A stretch of 64,000 nucleotides of DNA from Scolanthus callimorphus. Lineage: Eukaryota > Cnidaria > Anthozoa > Actiniaria > Edwardsiidae. Of the stretch, positions 52,595-63,533 are shown one piece after another. The notes under the pieces were generated by a model. It had not been told where the DNA came from. It searched no databases and saw only the letters and a list, made by a program, of their open reading frames with translations. The position numbers were made by a program, and so were the translations under genes. Each line of letters opens with the position of its first letter. Position 1 is the first letter of the stretch. The stretch spans positions 372,001 to 436,000 of the forward strand of contig JAWWUD010000054.1 of the NCBI GenBank assembly GCA_033964015.1, written 5' to 3'.

Positions 52595-55500
52595 ATGAAG
52601 ACTCTGGTAGCTATTATTGTCGGCTCTCTGCTCGTTTGTGGCTTGGAAGCAAAACCCAACAGATTTCCACCAAGACAAAGTAAGACATTTTTGCCTCTAG
52701 CTTGTAATAGTGAAACACAGGGGACCCAACGAGAAGTTACTGAATGGAGTGCATCGCATCTGTTGAGCTCAAGAGCTTTTATAATTTAAATATCTTTCTT
52801 ACACCAATTTTCATAATTCTGCGAACTCTACGCCGTATAACAAACCGCGGTTTGGCTTCCTTCAATCAAACGAGTGAACAGCTCTGGGTGTTTCACACAG
52901 GCTTTGAGAGGTTTTTTGAACTTAAATGACTTCGAAATCCAATTTTCCACCATAAAATGCAAACGAAACTTAGAACAAGATACATGCGCCTGTCTTAAAA
53001 TGTTTGATGGACGACGAGGCCAAAACGCAGTTTGGCGTTCGGATTAATTGTAAGGTGCATTGGTTCGCAGTAGGTGAGGTATAAATTATTTTACCCTATA
53101 TTTCTACCTGCTTGGATATGTGCTCAAAGTGGTATACAGTGAAAACCCACATAAGAACCTGGATTTTAAGAATCTGTTAGGCTAGTGAATTATCCACGTG
53201 AACCCCATGTTTCCTTGTATTTTCAATTCGAACAAGAACCAGTTTTACACTTAAATTCTAGGTTCTTATACGCGGGATTTTACTGTATAAAACGAGAACT
53301 AGGCCTCGGACTAGGCCTCGGACTAGGCCTCCTTAATTGTGAGTGAAAACATATTTTGCCTATGGTTCTAGGCGACCTTTTTGGCAGCGAAAAAATAGCC
53401 ACAAATTTAAGCTCATGTAATTCAAGCCTCTATATGCAAGAGCACCCAAGTAGAAAAATAGCTTTAAAACGAAAATGTATTTTTTTATCCGAACACTGAG
53501 TATTTTATCGAAACTGACTGCACAGCGGCACATTCTACATTTTGAAACAAAGAAATTGAATTGAATGTTTTAGATAGTTACATGCAGCATTCCTTCGTGA
53601 TTTGTTGTTCATTTGCACTACTTATTTTGTAAATATGTGAGCTTTCAGTGTCGAACTTTCTTGCGTTTTGCTATTGGTCCATCATTCGGGCAACACCGAC
53701 TTAGAGTTGCATAAACTACAAAATTGAAAGGTGAGCGGTTTATTGTAAGTTTTATTGATGCTGTTTAAATTGTTTAGTTAATATTTTGTAACACCGACAA
53801 GAAACCAATATCGAAAAACCAGTAGACACCCGAGAAAAAAGTAATATTCTTCATCTTAAACTGCAGTTTCCTTTTCTGCTCTATTACAGAAGCATTTTTA
53901 AATCATTTTAACAGAGGCTAACTTTCGTAGAAACTATGACAGGATTTGGGGTATGTGATCCTGCCAAAAATATATTGGAATAAACCAAGAAAAGCCAAAA
54001 GTAGAGAAACATTGCGACATTGACCCGGCCAATATTCTGGACAATGGACAGCACGAATGCTAACAGCACTTGCATACAATTTTATTGAGCAGTGTCCGCA
54101 AGTAATAAAAGGCTCATTTACACGACAGGGATTTTTTGCACGGCTCGGATAAAAATGGTTCTTGGACTACCTCGCCACGTTGTCCCGGTACGGATACAAT
54201 TTCTGTCTTGCTCTGACAAAATGTAGTACGGCAAAGCCATTTACACAGGGCAAACATACCCGAGTTGTGCCATTAAATTTGGTACCCGTACCACTTTTAT
54301 CCGAACCGTGCCAAAAAATCACTATCGTGTAGATGGGGCTCCAGAACCATTTTTATCCGAGAGCCGTGCCAAAAAATTCCGTCTGTTTATTGAGGCTTTA
54401 AGGCAAAATCCATCATCCTCTATGCTTGTTCTTGTTAATAAAGCTTGCTGTAATTATTCATGATTATGTCATGATTGCCTTGTCAAAAACTAAAATATCT
54501 AACCTAATAAATTTTCGAATCATCACTTCTTTTTAATTAATTACTTGAAGATGTCACGTGTGAATAATATCGACAGTAGTCTAAGACTACTGTCGATAGT
54601 ATCACTTATGGACACAGGGCGTTCTCATGTGCTGCATCTAAACTCTGGAACGATCTTCCAGACAGTATTCGCCAGAGCAGCACATTGCCTGTTTTTAAGA
54701 ATAACCTAAAAACACACCTTTTTAAACAGGTATATGATTAGTTTTTAGTTTTTATTAATCATTTTTATTAGATATTTTTATTTTATTTTAGTCATTTTAA
54801 AGTTATTTCTGTCATTATTATATCTTCTTTTTTATGATGTTTTAGATCGTTTTAATATTTGAACTGTAAATTTGTTTCGTTAACCTCTTCGTTTTAGTTA
54901 CTCAGATAATTGTAAAGCGCCATTGAGCTTCAGGAAATGGTGTTGCACGGATTCGCTGCAGGTTTTTGTAGAAATCACTAAACCCGTATAGTTGTCCTGG
55001 TATCTTGTATATTTATTCTTGTGTGCTTTAAAACGCTACTTCATAATCATATATCTACTCGGTGCTCTCTCTAAATCCAAAACTCTACACGCCCCTTTGC
55101 TAACTGGCTCATATTACATAGCGTGACACGTTAACCATTAACTTGTAATGTGTTTCCTATTTTCATGCAATTTTCTGTCTAACACTCGCCCTCCATTAAG
55201 AGGTGTCATCCTTGACAACGATAAGGTTAAGTTATACATGTATAGATGTGTGTTCCATGTCTTCCTCTGCACATCAGCAACTTGGTTGGGTTGATCAGGC
55301 CCTTCCTTGAAGCTTATCTGAAGACTATTCTACGTTCACAACTTACTTGACATGAATAACTAATTTCTTTCGAAATTTTCAATATGTAATTTGTCTACAT
55401 ATCCTAAAATACCAGGGGTGCAATCTTATTTTTAACAACACATACATAATAATAAAAATATCTAGCTGGAAAATATAAACATTTGTAATCAGTCAGGTCA

Positions 55501-58500
55501 TACTGGAAAATGTAACCATTTGGAATCAGTCAAGTCATATACTAAAGATTATAAGTGTATCTAAACATTGTTCATCAGTTCTGCATGATACTTCGCGTAC
55601 TTTCTATGCGTAGCTTGGTATCTCGTAACTTGTTGCAGTAGTACCGTAACTTTGTTGGTATGGCCCCGCGGGTTGCACGTAACTTTGTTGATTTATCATA
55701 GGTTGCACGTAACTTTGTTGATTTATCATAGGTTGCACGTAACTTTGTTGATTGATCACAGGTTGCATGTAGTACGGACTCTGATGTAGTGGATATCCGT
55801 AATGGTGAGCCTGCGGTAACAACGGTTGGTAAACATACGGCAAATGCTGCTTATTCAACGCTACCCAATTTAAATACACTGGCGTACCCGGCTCTATATA
55901 CGTAAACCGTGTTGGCGCACATCGATTGCGTATGGGACGAGCTTCTGAAGCTTCAATTTCTGGTGGATCTATAGCAGCGCCGTGGATAAGCCTTGTTTCA
56001 TCTTCATTTGTGCCCTCCACATCTTGTTGTTCACTCTCACCTGCCGAACTGTCATCGTCAGTTAAGTCGGTCTCCTCTGGTGTGGCACCGCCCTCCGCCA
56101 TTATCTCCACTTCTTCCTCTGCGGTGGCATTTAGACAATGACCAGTCTCGTTTTCCGGTTCCGTAGCCTGGTTAGAAGGCTCTCCGGCGGCCGGTGTAAC
56201 AACCCAATCAGAAAGATCATCGTCATCGTTGTCTGATTCGTCATCGCTACTTCTATCCTCTGCGGTCTCTTGGACATGCCGTGGGTGTGGTGTGGGTGGT
56301 CTATGTCTTGTAGGTTGAGCTGGGATCCATGGATCGATGGGTAGGTAGTCACAAGGCAATAACAAGTTCCTATGTAGTGTGCGGATCTTCCCATTGCATC
56401 TTCTCTCCGGCCGAACGTCATACACTGGACTGTCTGACCCTTTCCGCTCCACTATGACATACACCTCGTCCTCCCAAAAAGCACGAAGCTTTCCGGGGCC
56501 CCCTCTCTCTGATAGATTACGCACAAGTACGCGGTCCCCTGGTTCTAATGTTGAGCTTCTCACACGTCGGTCATAACCTTTCTTACCTCTGTTCGCACTC
56601 TGTGTTGCCGACTTTTGTGCCAACAAATAGGCTTGCTGCATCGCGAGTTTCCACCTCGAAGCATACTCCGAAGGTGTCGATGCCTGTGCGGTACCTGGCA
56701 CCTCAAACATCATATCGATGGGTAGCCGTGGGCTTCTTCCGAAGAGTAAATAAAATGGGGAAAACTTTGTAGACTCGTGGACAGTACAATTGTATGCATG
56801 GATAACCTTGTTCACGTGATCCTTCCATCTTGTTTTATGAGCCTCTGGGAGTGTCCGGAGCATCCCGAGCAATGTGCGGTTCATGCGTTCTACTAAACCA
56901 TTCCCCTGGGGGTGATATGGTGTTGTACGCGAATGCATAACACCGGATAACTGCTCTAGGCGCTTGAACAGCTTGTTCTCAAACTCTCCGCCCATGTCAT
57001 GGTGTAATTTCTCAGGGAAACCAAAGCGCTGAATATAATCATTGAAGATCTTGTCGGCAGCTGTCTCGCCAGCTTTATTCCGTGTCGGGTATGCCTGGGC
57101 GTATTTTGTGAAGTGGTCAACGACAACAAGAATATATTCATACCCCCCTGAGCTTTTTTCAAGATGCACGAAATCTATGGAAATTAGTTGGAATGGCGCT
57201 GTCGTTATGATCGGTTTCAACGGTGCGACAGTAGGGAGGTTCGGTCGTCTTTGTTTCAGGCATCTACACACTCGGTTAATAAAATGGTCTATGTCTCTCC
57301 GCATGTTTGGCCAAAAGAATCGTTCTCGGGCTAGTGAAAGGACCCTTTCCACCCCTAAATGTCCCATCTCTTCGTGGAGCTCTCGATAGACAAGTCTCCT
57401 AAACTTCTTGGGAAGGACAACTTGTCCTTTGTGCAACAATACTCCCATCTTATCTATACTCAGGTTCTGCCATCGATTGAGATATTTTCTTACTACCGGA
57501 GGTTCTCTTCGTATTTCGCTGACAGCTGGCTTCTGCTTTGTGGCGAGGAGCTCTAATACACGACTTATTGCGGGGTCTTCATGCTGTCCCCTTTTCACAT
57601 CGACAGGCCTTACGCTGGCTGGTTCCTCGTCAGTCAGGAGCTCGGTTTGTTGGTCAGTTACCGATGCTATGAGCACTGCGTCCCCACATGAAGATGCCTT
57701 AACTGATGATATAGCTGCTTGAACTGTGGGCATTGACATATGCTCTGTGCAGCTGTTCATGTATTCCTGGACGCTCAGTGGAGGTCTTGAAAGGCAATCT
57801 GCATCTACGTTAGTTCGTCCAGGTCGGTACCTAATTTCAAAACTGAATTCTGCTAACTCTCCCGCCCATCTTAGTCCAGTCGCGTTCAGTCTCGCTGTCG
57901 ACAGAACATAAGTTAAAGGGTTGTTATCAGTATATACCACAAAGTTTGGCGCATAATAGAGATAGTCTCTGAACTGTTCCGTAACCGACCATTTCAATGC
58001 TAGAAACTCCAGTTTATTAGAGTGTTAGTGATAATTCTTTTCAGCGGGTGACAAGGTCCTTGAGGCATACGCTATCACTCTTAAGACTCCCTGCTGTTCC
58101 TGGTATAACACCGCCCCAAGTCCATCCTGGGAAGCATCAGTATGTAAAATGAAGGGTGATTCATAGTTTGGGTAAGCGAAAATTGGTGGTGAGGTGATAT
58201 AATCGATCAGACATTCCATGGCTGACTGATGGACAGAGGTCCACTCGATGACGGTCTTAGACGGGCGTTGTCCACCACGTGTGTTGGCCTTACCCTTCTT
58301 ATCATTGGGAGTAGCTGGGTCAGCTGGATTGTTCAGTAAATCATAGATTGGCTTGGCTTTCTGTGCAAAGTTCTTTATGTATCTGCGGTAAACACCGAGA
58401 AGGCCCATGAGTTTCCGAATATCGCCCACTGTCTGTGGTTTTACATTTCTCCACGCCTCGACTGCACTTGTCGCTTTTGGGTCCATCCGATATCCCTCTT

Positions 58501-61500
58501 TACTCACTAGTCTACCCAGAAAAGATACTTCTTTCTTAAATAATGAACATTTCCTTGCTTTCAACTTAACGCCGTGACTACGCAGACGTTGAAGTACTGT
58601 GCGTAAGTGTTCGATGTGGTCCGAAAATGTTTCTGAAAAGACTATCACATCGTCTAAGTATGGAATAGCTATTTCATCTCGTAGGTCGCCTAAGCAGTTC
58701 TCCATAAATCTTTGGAAATTCGCTGGAGCGTTCATTAAACCAAACGGGATTCGTACCCATTCCCAGAGTCCCCAGGGGTTATAAATGCTGTCAGTTGCCT
58801 ACTGCTCTCACCAATGAAACCCTGATGATAGGCCTTGCCCTGGTCCAGGACGCTAAACCAAGCCTTACCCCCCAACCCATCTAGCGTTTCCTGAATTCTA
58901 GGTATCGGGTGACGGTCAGGCAATGTATTCCTGTTGAGTTCACGATAATCCACGCATAGTCTTAACCCCCCGTCCTTTTTCCTGACACAAACCACGCTGC
59001 TCGAAAATGAGGACTTAGACGGTTGTATAAACCCTCGATTGAGTAAATCTTCAATATAACCTTTTACCTCTGGGTATAAGGGACGCGGAATCGAGATGAA
59101 ATTCTTCTGGACTGGACGATCATTGGTAAGGGTGAGGTCCATTTGGAGCCCAGGGATACACCCTACATCGTCGTCATCGACTGCAAACGACGCCCTCTCT
59201 GCAATCAACAGTTTGATCGCTTGCTTCTTGTCCTCGCCGTTGAGCCCGCTTAGGTCTACTGGTGGGATGTTGCTCTTATCCAACTCCTGTACTTCATCAG
59301 CTTTCTGCGACTCCTCTAGGTCATCACCGTCAGTAGTGCATTGGACCTTGTTGATCTTGGTTGGTTCCCGGAAGTTCACCTCTAACGGCGTAATCGAGCG
59401 TACCAGTTGAAGCCTTCCCAGGACTGTACGACCAGTCAAGATGATGTCATGTTCAGTGTTGTTTGTCACGCTGATTGTGATCACCGCGGTGTTCCCCTGG
59501 CTGACCGACTTGAGCTCCTCCTGCACAGACAACCCAGGTGGTAAAAAGGCTGCTTCGTCGGGTTCGAAGACCACCGGTGTGGTGCGACTGATCGGTCCGG
59601 TGTTTGCTCGACACTGTACCCCCCTCGTGCCAGATCTCGGAATCACAACTTCGTTTTTCATGGATTTAACAATACAAAGGTGTTCAGAATCATCATTTCT
59701 TATCAAGTCAATAAACGCGCTGATGCTTTCACTCGAGCAGTCAGGAAAACTCTTTTTCATACCTGTAAGAAACTTATCGCTACAGTCATCAGCAGTTGCA
59801 TCCCGGATTAGTACCTCAATCACATTGAACCCAATTATCGGTCGTTCTAGACTTTGCTTTGTTACTAAAAATGGGACAAATACCTCCTGATCGACTTCTT
59901 CCAATTGCACGCTAATCTCCACCCACCCACTGTACGGAATTTTAGTTCCGTTTGCTGCTTGCAAGTTAACTGATTTCTCTCCCAGTAAATCCTTAATATC
60001 CCGGATGTTTGCAGTTATTGAACTACTTTCTAGAAACTCTTCCGACAATATCGAAACTTGGGCACCGGTGTCCCACAGAGCTGTAGTGTGTTTACCATTA
60101 AACCGACAATCTAATAAACACTTACTACCAACTAATTGCGTGACTCGCAACTGTCGTTTAGGACTTAGGTGACTGGGAAATACTTTGTCGTCATTACTAT
60201 CGCCAATTGAGATCGTTGACAATTGTTCCTTTCTAAGCGTCGAAATTGCGTTACAAATATTCTGGTGCTCTGCCCAGTGCTTTTTCTGGCAACTAGGGGA
60301 ACAATACTTAGCGGTTTTGCAGCGCGAACACTGACGAACAATTGACGCACTCTTGCAACAATAAACACAGCGGTGGAGCTCCTGTTCCAATTCCAGGCCT
60401 ACCTCCCGCCCCTCGGAAGCGGCCTCTGGTCGTTTCCCGACCAGTTTCTAGCGCGTGCAAGACAGAACCGGGCCATGTGATTTAATTCCCCGCATACAAA
60501 GCAATGCCTGCACTCGTCAGCGGTGGCACACTTATCGCACTTATTTAGTCGGGTATTTGGATCAGGGATTGGGACTTTCGCAGTAGAATCGTTTGGTTTC
60601 GGTTGGTTGACTTTTTCTCGAAGGGTTTTCACTTCAGACTGCATAGCCGAGAGCTCCGCCTTAACCGATTTTAAGGCCGCGAGAATTTCATTGCTTTCTG
60701 TCGATTCACTCCCGCCCTTGACTGATGAAACCCGCACCTTGGTTTCTCTAGGCGCTTTAGATGAGAGACTGTTTGAGGCGCTAAACTTCTTATCCCGTTC
60801 TGTTTCCGCTGAAACGGCTAGAAACATAGCCTCAATCAATTCCTCATCTGTCGCGTCATTTCGACTGGTTAGCGGTCTCATTTTCGCACGGATGGTTTCA
60901 TCTTTCAATCCAGTCTCCAGCGCGTGAAGAAACAAGCTTTGCACGGAGTGTGGGTCGTATTTCACTCCGCTGTTGGATTCTTTGGACGCGAATGCGATTT
61001 TCTGCCTGATCGTCAGTGCGCGCATCAAAAAGGTTTGCGGGTCTTCCGCAGGCTGTTGCGTCATGTTCGTTAACACCTGATAGAGTTCGGTGGCATTTTT
61101 CTCATGGAAATGAAATCGGAGAATTTTTCGAAGTCTACTTAGTGAAAGGTCACAAGACTTTCCAAATAGCTTCGTAGTTGTAATCCGTGTTGCACGGCTC
61201 GGATTACGGCGACTACGATTTCTCTTTCCTTGTACCCCTTTTCGATTCCCGTTTCTATTTGAGATACCAAGGATTGATAGGAGAGTTTATCTGTCTGACC
61301 AAGCTCTCCAATCATGCCCTGAATTTTAAAATCACGGTGGAAAATTGTTGGAGCACTGCCACCGAGTATTGTGTTACCACCCCCCTTTGCGGTCCCCGAG
61401 AGTTTTGCTTGGATCAGTTTTTGTTTCTCCTGCAATTCGTCTAATTCTTTCTTTAAATCATCGAGTTCCGTCCCTTTACTTTGTTCCTCTAGAGGTGGCG

Positions 61501-63285
61501 GACCCAGATAGGCAATAAGCTCGTCTAGGCATTCAATTCTATCCCCTTCTGTGGCAAAACCCTCTAGTTTATCCTCTAATTTCCTTCGAATTAGTTTTAG
61601 GACAACAAGCTTGCCTTTCCCCGCTACTGCTGCTTTGTCCACCCCCACATGTGGTGCAAACTCCCTCAATAATTCTATCTCAATAGCCAATAATTTCTGA
61701 TCTAAAAACAATTCCTTTTCTTCTGCCATGGTGTACAAATTTCAGCTTAAGCACAAGCGTAATAGGCGTCCCAAACTCGAATTCTACTTTACATCTACTA
61801 AGTCAACAAACTAAAATAACAAGATTCCCCGAGCGTTCTGCTTCATAAAATCCCAAACTACAACAAAACTACATCACATTACCTCAGAGATCCCGGTTTA
61901 CATTCTACCATCCTGTTATTCCTCAAAACATGCCCATTACCATGCGTCCATAAACTCAATACCCCGACAGATTTCACAAGTCACCCGGCACAATCTTGAT
62001 CAAATCTTGAGCTTGTAAAATGCCGTCTTCAGAGTCTTTTTCTCCTCCGATTAGCTTCCATTTTCCCGTCTGAGCCCCCAAAATGTTGCACGGATTCGCT
62101 GCAGGTTTTTGTAGAAATCACTAAACCCGTATAGTTGTCCTGGTATCTTGTATATTTATTCTTGTGTGCTTTAAAACGCTACTTCATAATCATATATCTA
62201 CTCGGTGCTCTCTCTAAATCCAAAACTCTACACGCCCCTTTGCTAACTGGCTCATATTACATGGCGTGACACGTTAACCATTAACTTGTAATGTGTTTCC
62301 TATTTTCATGCAATTTTCTGTCTAACAATGGCGCTATAGAAATTTTATATTATTATTATTATTATTATTATAAGACACATTTGCATAAGTATGTCAAGGA
62401 AATAATAAGCCAAAATAATAATCTAATAGTTACTATTCACAGTCAAAAGACATTAAGCGTACCCCACCTAGAGAGGCATATTCAAGGATTCCTTGTTTTT
62501 ATTATTCATTTCAAAAATGCATTCCACAATTCAATGTTGTGAATTTTATGCGTACTCAGAAATAAAAATGTGAAATTATGAAACTTTTAAATTTCGAAAG
62601 TATAAATTTTATAGCATTTTCACTCTCTAAAAATTTAAAAGTTTCATAACTTTTGAACTAAACAAAATTTTAAAAACGCAGACTTGCTTTTTAAAGAAAC
62701 ACCTTCAAGGATTAAAACAATGTGTTTCTTGGGAGTCAAGATCCAGCAGTTCGACAGCGTTAGCTCGTTAATTAAAATGGCACACCAACTAGTATTTAAT
62801 CAATCCTTAAACATATGTGTATTGATATTTAAACTAATCGACAGTTATTTCTTTTTAGTTATAGCCTATTTAGTCCATTTTTAGGGTTTCCAACGATATA
62901 CAGGTTGACATGTTTTGGTTAAACTAAGGACGTGTTATATGGTCATTTTTCCGAGGACGTGCCGCCAAGGTTCTCAGTAACCTTAAGCCTTATCTTGCTG
63001 CTGCCTCGGAAAATCTCGCTACCATTCGCCACCCGTGGAGTGACTAGTATCCACAAGTTGACCTTAATCTCCTTTTATTAGATTGCGGGAAGCGTTTTCT
63101 GGGGGATCACCGCTCGGCTCGTTCCTCCAGCTTTGATGATTTCACCAAACGGATCGTCGGTGGCCAGGAATCCAAACAGGGCGCTTGGCCATGGCAGGCT
63201 GCTCTGTTTTTTAAGGGAGTGCAATACTGTGCAGCAATCGTCCTGGACGAAAGATGGGTTATCTCATCGCGACACTGCTTCTACG
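52595..63285 (+). CDS. Secreted trypsin-like serine protease (S1 family), 5' part
   Basis: Exon 1 (52595-52679) encodes a signal peptide, [20 protein letters not shown], and a few pro-residues, ending at AA|GTAAGA. Exon 2 (63082-63285) joins in phase (A|AT TGC) and gives NCGKRFLGD, a short propeptide ending in KR, and the activation site IVGG, followed by the conserved GAWPWQAAL and a His-loop WVISSRHCF. Cleavage after KR would expose IVGG as in trypsinogen. The His-loop has SSRHC where most S1 enzymes have TAAHC, and CAAIV where CGGSL is common; the catalytic His and both loop cysteines remain. Exon 2 ends at TACG|GTAATC. Asp102 and Ser195 exons must lie beyond the window, so activity cannot be judged. 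The 10.4 kb intron carries an antisense Gypsy element. Confidence 0.85.
53135..53287. mobile_element. Tc1/mariner-like MITE with TA target duplication
   Basis: TACAGTGAAAACCCACATAA and TTCTTATACGCGGGATTTTA...CTGTA form about 27-bp arms. TA flanks both sides (53133-53134, 53288-53289). AACCTGGATTT and AATTCTAGGTTC extend the pairing. Confidence 0.65.
54111..54340. mobile_element. 230-bp MITE with TIRs
   Basis: GGCTCATTTACACGACAGGG and ACTATCGTGTAGATGGGGCT pair, then TTTTTTGCACGGCTCGGATAAA with TTTTATCCGAACCGTGCCAAAA. CCGTGCCAAAAAA occurs again just outside (54365-54382), suggesting an overlapping relative. Confidence 0.6.
54590..54940 (+). pseudogene. 3' end of a non-LTR retrotransposon, interrupted by the Gypsy element
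   Basis: One frame from about 54594 to the TAG at 54741 gives the typical ORF2 C-terminus: [18 protein letters not shown], then [17 protein letters not shown]. An AT-rich 3' UTR follows and ends GTAAAGCGCCATTGAG...ATGG. The sequence resumes after the Gypsy element at 62328 with ATGGCGCTATAG and an (ATT)n tail to about 62372. Confidence 0.65.
54941..55184 (-). repeat. 3' LTR of the Gypsy element
   Basis: 244 bp; on the minus strand it starts TGTTAGACAG and ends CCGTGCAACA. It matches the other LTR except for one base seen (ACATAGCG here, ACATGGCG there). Confidence 0.93.
55604..60390 (-). pseudogene. pol: Gypsy pol: MYND finger, protease, RT, RNase H, integrase; one frameshift and one stop
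   Basis: Segment 60390-58735: a MYND zinc finger (C8, C11, C21, C24, C30, C34, H42, C46; [11 protein letters not shown]), aspartic protease ([11 protein letters not shown], Asp about 107), then RT fingers ([40 protein letters not shown]). A one-base loss near 58785 shifts into segment 58735-58025, with the catalytic [10 protein letters not shown] and RNase H ([17 protein letters not shown]). An in-frame TAA at 58025-58027 interrupts RNase H after EKNYH. Segment 57997-55604 finishes RNase H (VYTDNNPL) and has integrase with an HHCC-type finger (HEEMGH...CRC), D275, D334, E370 (DDx35E), a GPY/F-like module ([17 protein letters not shown]), an acidic linker and a [10 protein letters not shown] tandem tail. 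Length and order fit Ty3/Gypsy; the MYND finger is unusual. Confidence 0.85.
55677..55765 (-). repeat. 36-bp tandem repeat in the pol C-terminus
   Basis: GGTTGCACGTAACTTTGTTG with ATTTATCATA recurs about three times, encoding [10 protein letters not shown] units. It keeps frame because the period is 36 bp. Confidence 0.7.
60399..61729 (-). pseudogene. gag: Gypsy gag (capsid/nucleocapsid), one frameshift
   Basis: ATG at 61729 opens [20 protein letters not shown], a charged helical region with a coiled-coil-like [17 protein letters not shown] stretch. The frame stops at 61139. The continuation is in the next frame, giving a capsid-like helical region, a Lys/Glu-rich coil ([20 protein letters not shown]) and a CCHC zinc knuckle ([14 protein letters not shown]) that would bind genomic RNA. 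One base appears missing near 61150-61160. The end (LPRGGR, TAG at 60399-60401) overlaps the open pol frame, which lies in -1 relative to gag, consistent with programmed -1 frameshifting. Confidence 0.8.
62065..62080 (-). promoter_or_regulatory. Candidate primer binding site
   Basis: Three bases inside the 5' LTR the minus strand reads TGGGGGCTCAGACGGG. A TGG start at this position is usual for complementarity to a tRNA 3' end (CCA). The G-rich start recalls tRNA-Pro-type sites, but I cannot confirm the tRNA. Confidence 0.5.
62084..62327 (-). repeat. 5' LTR of the Gypsy element
   Basis: 244 bp, the promoter-bearing LTR for the minus-strand transcript. The near-identity of the two LTRs implies a recent insertion. 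Confidence 0.93.
62328..62375 (+). repeat. Tail of the interrupted non-LTR element, (ATT)n
   Basis: ATGGCGCTATAGAAATTTTA leads into seven or so ATT units. ATGG at its start duplicates the four bases preceding the left LTR. Confidence 0.6.
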
Positions 63286-63322
63286 GTAATCTAGTCCTTA
63301 GATCTCAGACAAATCCCAGCCA

Positions 63323-63533
63323 TTCTCGTACCCAGAGCTCCCCGGCTCGTCTCCACAGAGGGGAGGCTCTTGGGACCTTTGACCTTTGCTGATTGGCTGG
63401 TTTTGAACGTTGGTGCATGCACAGAACGATCTTTCTCTCAGCGGCTCTGTATCAAATCTCGCGCATGCGTCAGTGGCTGTCACCAGAGCCTCCCCCGCGA
63501 GAAGACGAGCCGGGGAGCTCTGGGTAAGAGAAT
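63323..63533. mobile_element. 211-bp MITE just after the protease exon 2 donor
   Basis: TTCTCGTACCCAGAGCTCCC and GGGAGCTCTGGGTAAGAGAA are near-complementary, continuing CGGCTCGTCT with AGACGAGCCG and GGGGAGGCTC with GAGCCTCCCC. It starts 38 bases downstream of the splice site. Confidence 0.7.

Larger units (their letters stand above)
54941..62327 (-). mobile_element. Full-length Ty3/Gypsy LTR retrotransposon
   Basis: 7,387 bp, reading on the minus strand. Both ends are 244-bp LTRs beginning TG and ending CA. ATGG precedes the left LTR (54937-54940) and follows the right one (62328-62331), a 4-bp target duplication. The order is 5' LTR, primer-binding-site-like TGGGGGCTCAGACGGG, gag, pol (MYND finger, protease, reverse transcriptase, RNase H, integrase), then a purine-rich tract (TGGAGGGCGAG) at the 3' LTR. 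The PR-RT-RH-IN order defines Ty3/Gypsy. No envelope frame follows integrase. Coding is interrupted three times, so this copy is not autonomous as read. Confidence 0.93.
52680..63081 (+). other. Intron 1 of the serine protease gene
   Basis: It contains an inverted repeat related to 26975-27205 (52836-53050), a mariner-type MITE (53135-53287), a triple 12-bp repeat of ACTAGGCCTCGG (53302-53332), a MITE (54111-54340), a non-LTR 3' end split by the Gypsy element (54590-62375), and AT-rich sequence without further features in 53340-54090 and 62380-63081. Confidence 0.6.

Noticed and set aside
55926..59890. Several plus-strand frames of 60-150 codons
   Set aside because: They are antisense shadows of Gypsy gag-pol.
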